Source of the DNA: Stenopsyche tienmushanensis
Taxonomy: Eukaryota; Arthropoda; Insecta; Trichoptera; Stenopsychidae
Assembly (NCBI GenBank): GCA_008973525.1
Contig: WACJ01000190.1
Span: 1-64,000, forward strand
Reading direction: 5' to 3'
DNA length: 64,000 bases
The translations under genes were made by a program, and so were the position numbers. Within the stretch, counting starts at the first letter, position 1; each line of letters starts with the position of its first letter. This document shows, one piece after another, positions 61,501-64,000 of this stretch. The notes beneath the pieces are model-generated. The model saw only the letters and a program-made list of their open reading frames with translations. It did not search any database and had not been told where the DNA came from.

Positions 61501-64000
61501 CCTTCGATAAGTCAATACAAAAAAAGCATTATAAATTAAATCTAAAATTTATTAAAAAAGCAAACCATCAAACAAATTCAAAACGAAGCGAATAATTTAA
61601 AAATACAATTTTTACTCTCACGAGCAACACAATAAAAATTTAAAATTATACACGACGAAATTTTAAAAATCAGACTCTTTTTATTAAATGCATATTTTGT
61701 GAAAAATGTATTTTTTTCTCATTCGCTTTGAATTTAAACATGCCCGATCGTCGTTTATAAGCGCAATTTAAAACATTAATTGCAAGCTCGCGCTGCAAGC
61801 ATAGAGCAACAAAATTAACACTGTCTATGGTGACAATTTGAATTATTGGCATTGGTGCCAATATGAATTTTTTGCCTCATTGCCTTTACAAATTTGTATT
61901 ATCATCTGTGCTATTATTGTTAAAACGCTATATTGTATAAATTGCATAATTTATTAATATATTTGTATAATGTAGTACAATTAAGAAAATATAATGTGAT
62001 TAACTTGAATCTTATCTATTATAATGTCAAATGATTTCTTATCTTCATTAAATTTATCTTTGTTTTTTGGCATCAAGTTGTTTTATTTTTTCAGCAATTG
62101 TTAATGCTAAAAATAAAATTATTTATTTTGCATAAAAATTTGCTTATATTATTCCAAATATACAATGTGAGAAATCGTCCTTAGATGTGCCGTATCTTAC
62201 GTATCAAATAGACATCTGTTACTTGTTTACGATGCTAGGTTTATAAATAGATTGGTTTTTAAGCATCGCATTTGCTGTAGGGCCCACACGGAGTCGATGA
62301 GCATTCTATAATATTGGGCATTTTTATGACGATCTGCGAGTATGATTTTTAACATAATAAATCCATGTATATTTTATTTAATGGGATTTATACGATTGAA
62401 TATATTAATTCAGTCTTAGTTTAAAAATGTAGCAGTAAAACATCGTTTCATTTTTTTCTTCTCTGTGGCAACTATCTATGTGGTCCGTTATCATCGGCAT
62501 TTTAAGATTATTGTCTTTTCTGTGAGCAATGAGTCCAAAGAATTGTAAGACGCGTCTTAAGCTTGTGCTTAACAGTCTTATTTTTATTTTCTGGCTGTCC
62601 GTGGGATTCTCAGCATACGTCTCCCAACAGTATATTTTGAATGCGAGAAGTGAATGCTATACGCTATACAAGTTCTCCAATAGATGCATCAGTATTATAA
62701 CTAAATGCCACCTAATGCAAAATTCTCAGTTAACTCGCAACCGAAATGAAAAGATACACAATGAAATAACATTGAAAGTTATTCTCAGTGACGTTAAAAG
62801 CAGATTGATGCTTATGCAGAGGACTTAATGTAAGTTCACCGCAACAGAAAATATAAAAACAAGATTCAATCACGCTGAACTTTATAAAATAATCTCAGAA
62901 GACAATATCGAATGTACGTTTCTTAACGTAGATATTGTAATTATCGTATATTTTAAGCATTTAAGCGTTTGAAATATATTAAAATCAGAACAACTATGCA
63001 ACACGCGTTACAACGATCATTAAATCATCATAGATGACGCGAGCTTGCCGTGTATCATAGTGTGATTGGCACAGATCAATTCTTATTTATCTCCTTCGTT
63101 ATAATAACCGAGCTTTTTCAAGTTCTATCTTTGACTGCATTTCATGTCTGATTGTCGGCTTTGACTTTGAAATTGCATGCATCATGTTGACTGCATGTTT
63201 CGCATCATATTTGAAGCATCCATGGGCTGAATAAAGATAGAAAATGTTCAGTTACATATTGATGCTCCAACATGTGGTTTTAACTTATAAATACTCATAC
63301 ATTTTTCTATCGACGCTATGAATAAAAATAGTGCAGTTTGAAAGCCCAGAACACATCCTAGTTTTCATTGAGAGATTTGATTTTAAAAATGTCGATTGTA
63401 TAAGATGGCTATTTAAAACTTGTCAGAGAACGGATATGATAGTGTCACAAACAATCGGAATGGGAAATAATTTAGCATGTCAAGGCTATTATCAAACACG
63501 GTCATGATACCTATTTTTGAAGATTCAGCTTTGTGTCTTGTTATGCCAATGAAATTCTATTACGAGAGCATTTTATATACTGCTTATTCTTGGAGTAATC
63601 AATTCTGGAGTTAATTTTAGACGGCTCCATTAATATTCGAGTACTTTATACATGGTCCGGGATTATTGACTTTGAATAAACTCCATATTCATGTTGCTCC
63701 ATTTCCAAATTTCTAATAATACATTTTCCTTCCAATCTAGCACATCAGAACATCACATCTATTTTAAATTAGCAGCTGGAAGCTTTTATATTTAGAGCTT
63801 GGGATTATATAACCAAAGTCCTCCATTGTGTAATATTTTTATTTTTGAAATGTCTTTTAAATGTTGTCTTGTGTCTGTATTATATCCGTCTTCCTCTATT
63901 TGGAGTCCTAGAAAAATGAGTTATCTCATATTGGAAATAGGTTAGGAGAAATTATTCTAGAGTGATAACATTTTATTATAAAGAATGCGTTGCCATTTCA
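61501..64000. other. AT-rich sequence upstream of Abl with one possible small ORF
   Basis: At 62529-62828 a plus-strand frame of 99 codons starts in MSPKNCKTRLKLVLN, then a hydrophobic stretch of about 20 residues (LIFIFWLSVGFSAYV), and is GC-richer than its surroundings. It could be a small membrane protein or an exon of an unknown gene. I recognise no family, and a chance frame is not excluded. The rest shows nothing. Confidence 0.3.

Overview
This window comes from an arthropod nuclear genome, most likely an insect. The evidence is the presence of intron-containing genes with GT-AG junctions, roughly two-thirds A+T, R1-clade LINE remnants (an arthropod retrotransposon clade), and many mariner, piggyBac and hAT copies. 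An Abl kinase with insect-type domain order fits as well. I cannot name the order or species.

Three genes can be rebuilt exon by exon from the sequence. (1) An SLC36/PAT proton-coupled amino-acid transporter on the + strand, CDS 26462-32500, 7 coding exons, 446 aa. (2) An inositol monophosphatase on the + strand, CDS 35615-39079, 6 exons, 274 aa, with all metal-site motifs intact. (3) The Abl non-receptor tyrosine kinase on the - strand, CDS 61120 down to 45793, 11 coding exons, 1440 aa, with a myristoylation-type N-terminus and a C-terminal F-actin-binding domain. In each case every exon phase closes. A fourth, smaller intronless gene candidate (25285-25653, 122 aa) is not recognised. A possible isolated exon lies at 20672-20739.

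Positions 1-25 kb are a gene-poor repeat graveyard. They hold decayed mariner transposases, three deletion derivatives of one hAT family (one with a perfect 8-bp target duplication), TTAA-flanked piggyBac-type miniature elements including a large inverted pair, a tRNA-derived SINE family, a second short GC-richer repeat family in four copies, R1 LINE remnants and one LTR-retrotransposon end. From 25 to 40 kb are the small unknown gene, the transporter and the phosphatase; their introns hold piggyBac, R1/LINE and mariner debris. From 40 to 45.8 kb is a low-repeat AT-rich stretch downstream of Abl, possibly a long 3' UTR. From 45.8 to 61.1 kb is Abl; one intron holds a pogo/Tigger-like element with terminal repeats, and the 7.5-kb first intron holds LINE, Mutator-like and mariner remnants. 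A CpG-rich block upstream of the Abl start codon is the likely promoter. The three identified genes have no obvious pathway link; they are ordinary neighbours, not an operon-like cluster.

I found no CRISPR array, rRNA, intact tRNA or clearly new multi-gene system. The most useful leads are the unrecognised 122-aa gene, several defined but unclassified miniature elements, and proline-rich motifs in the Abl tail.
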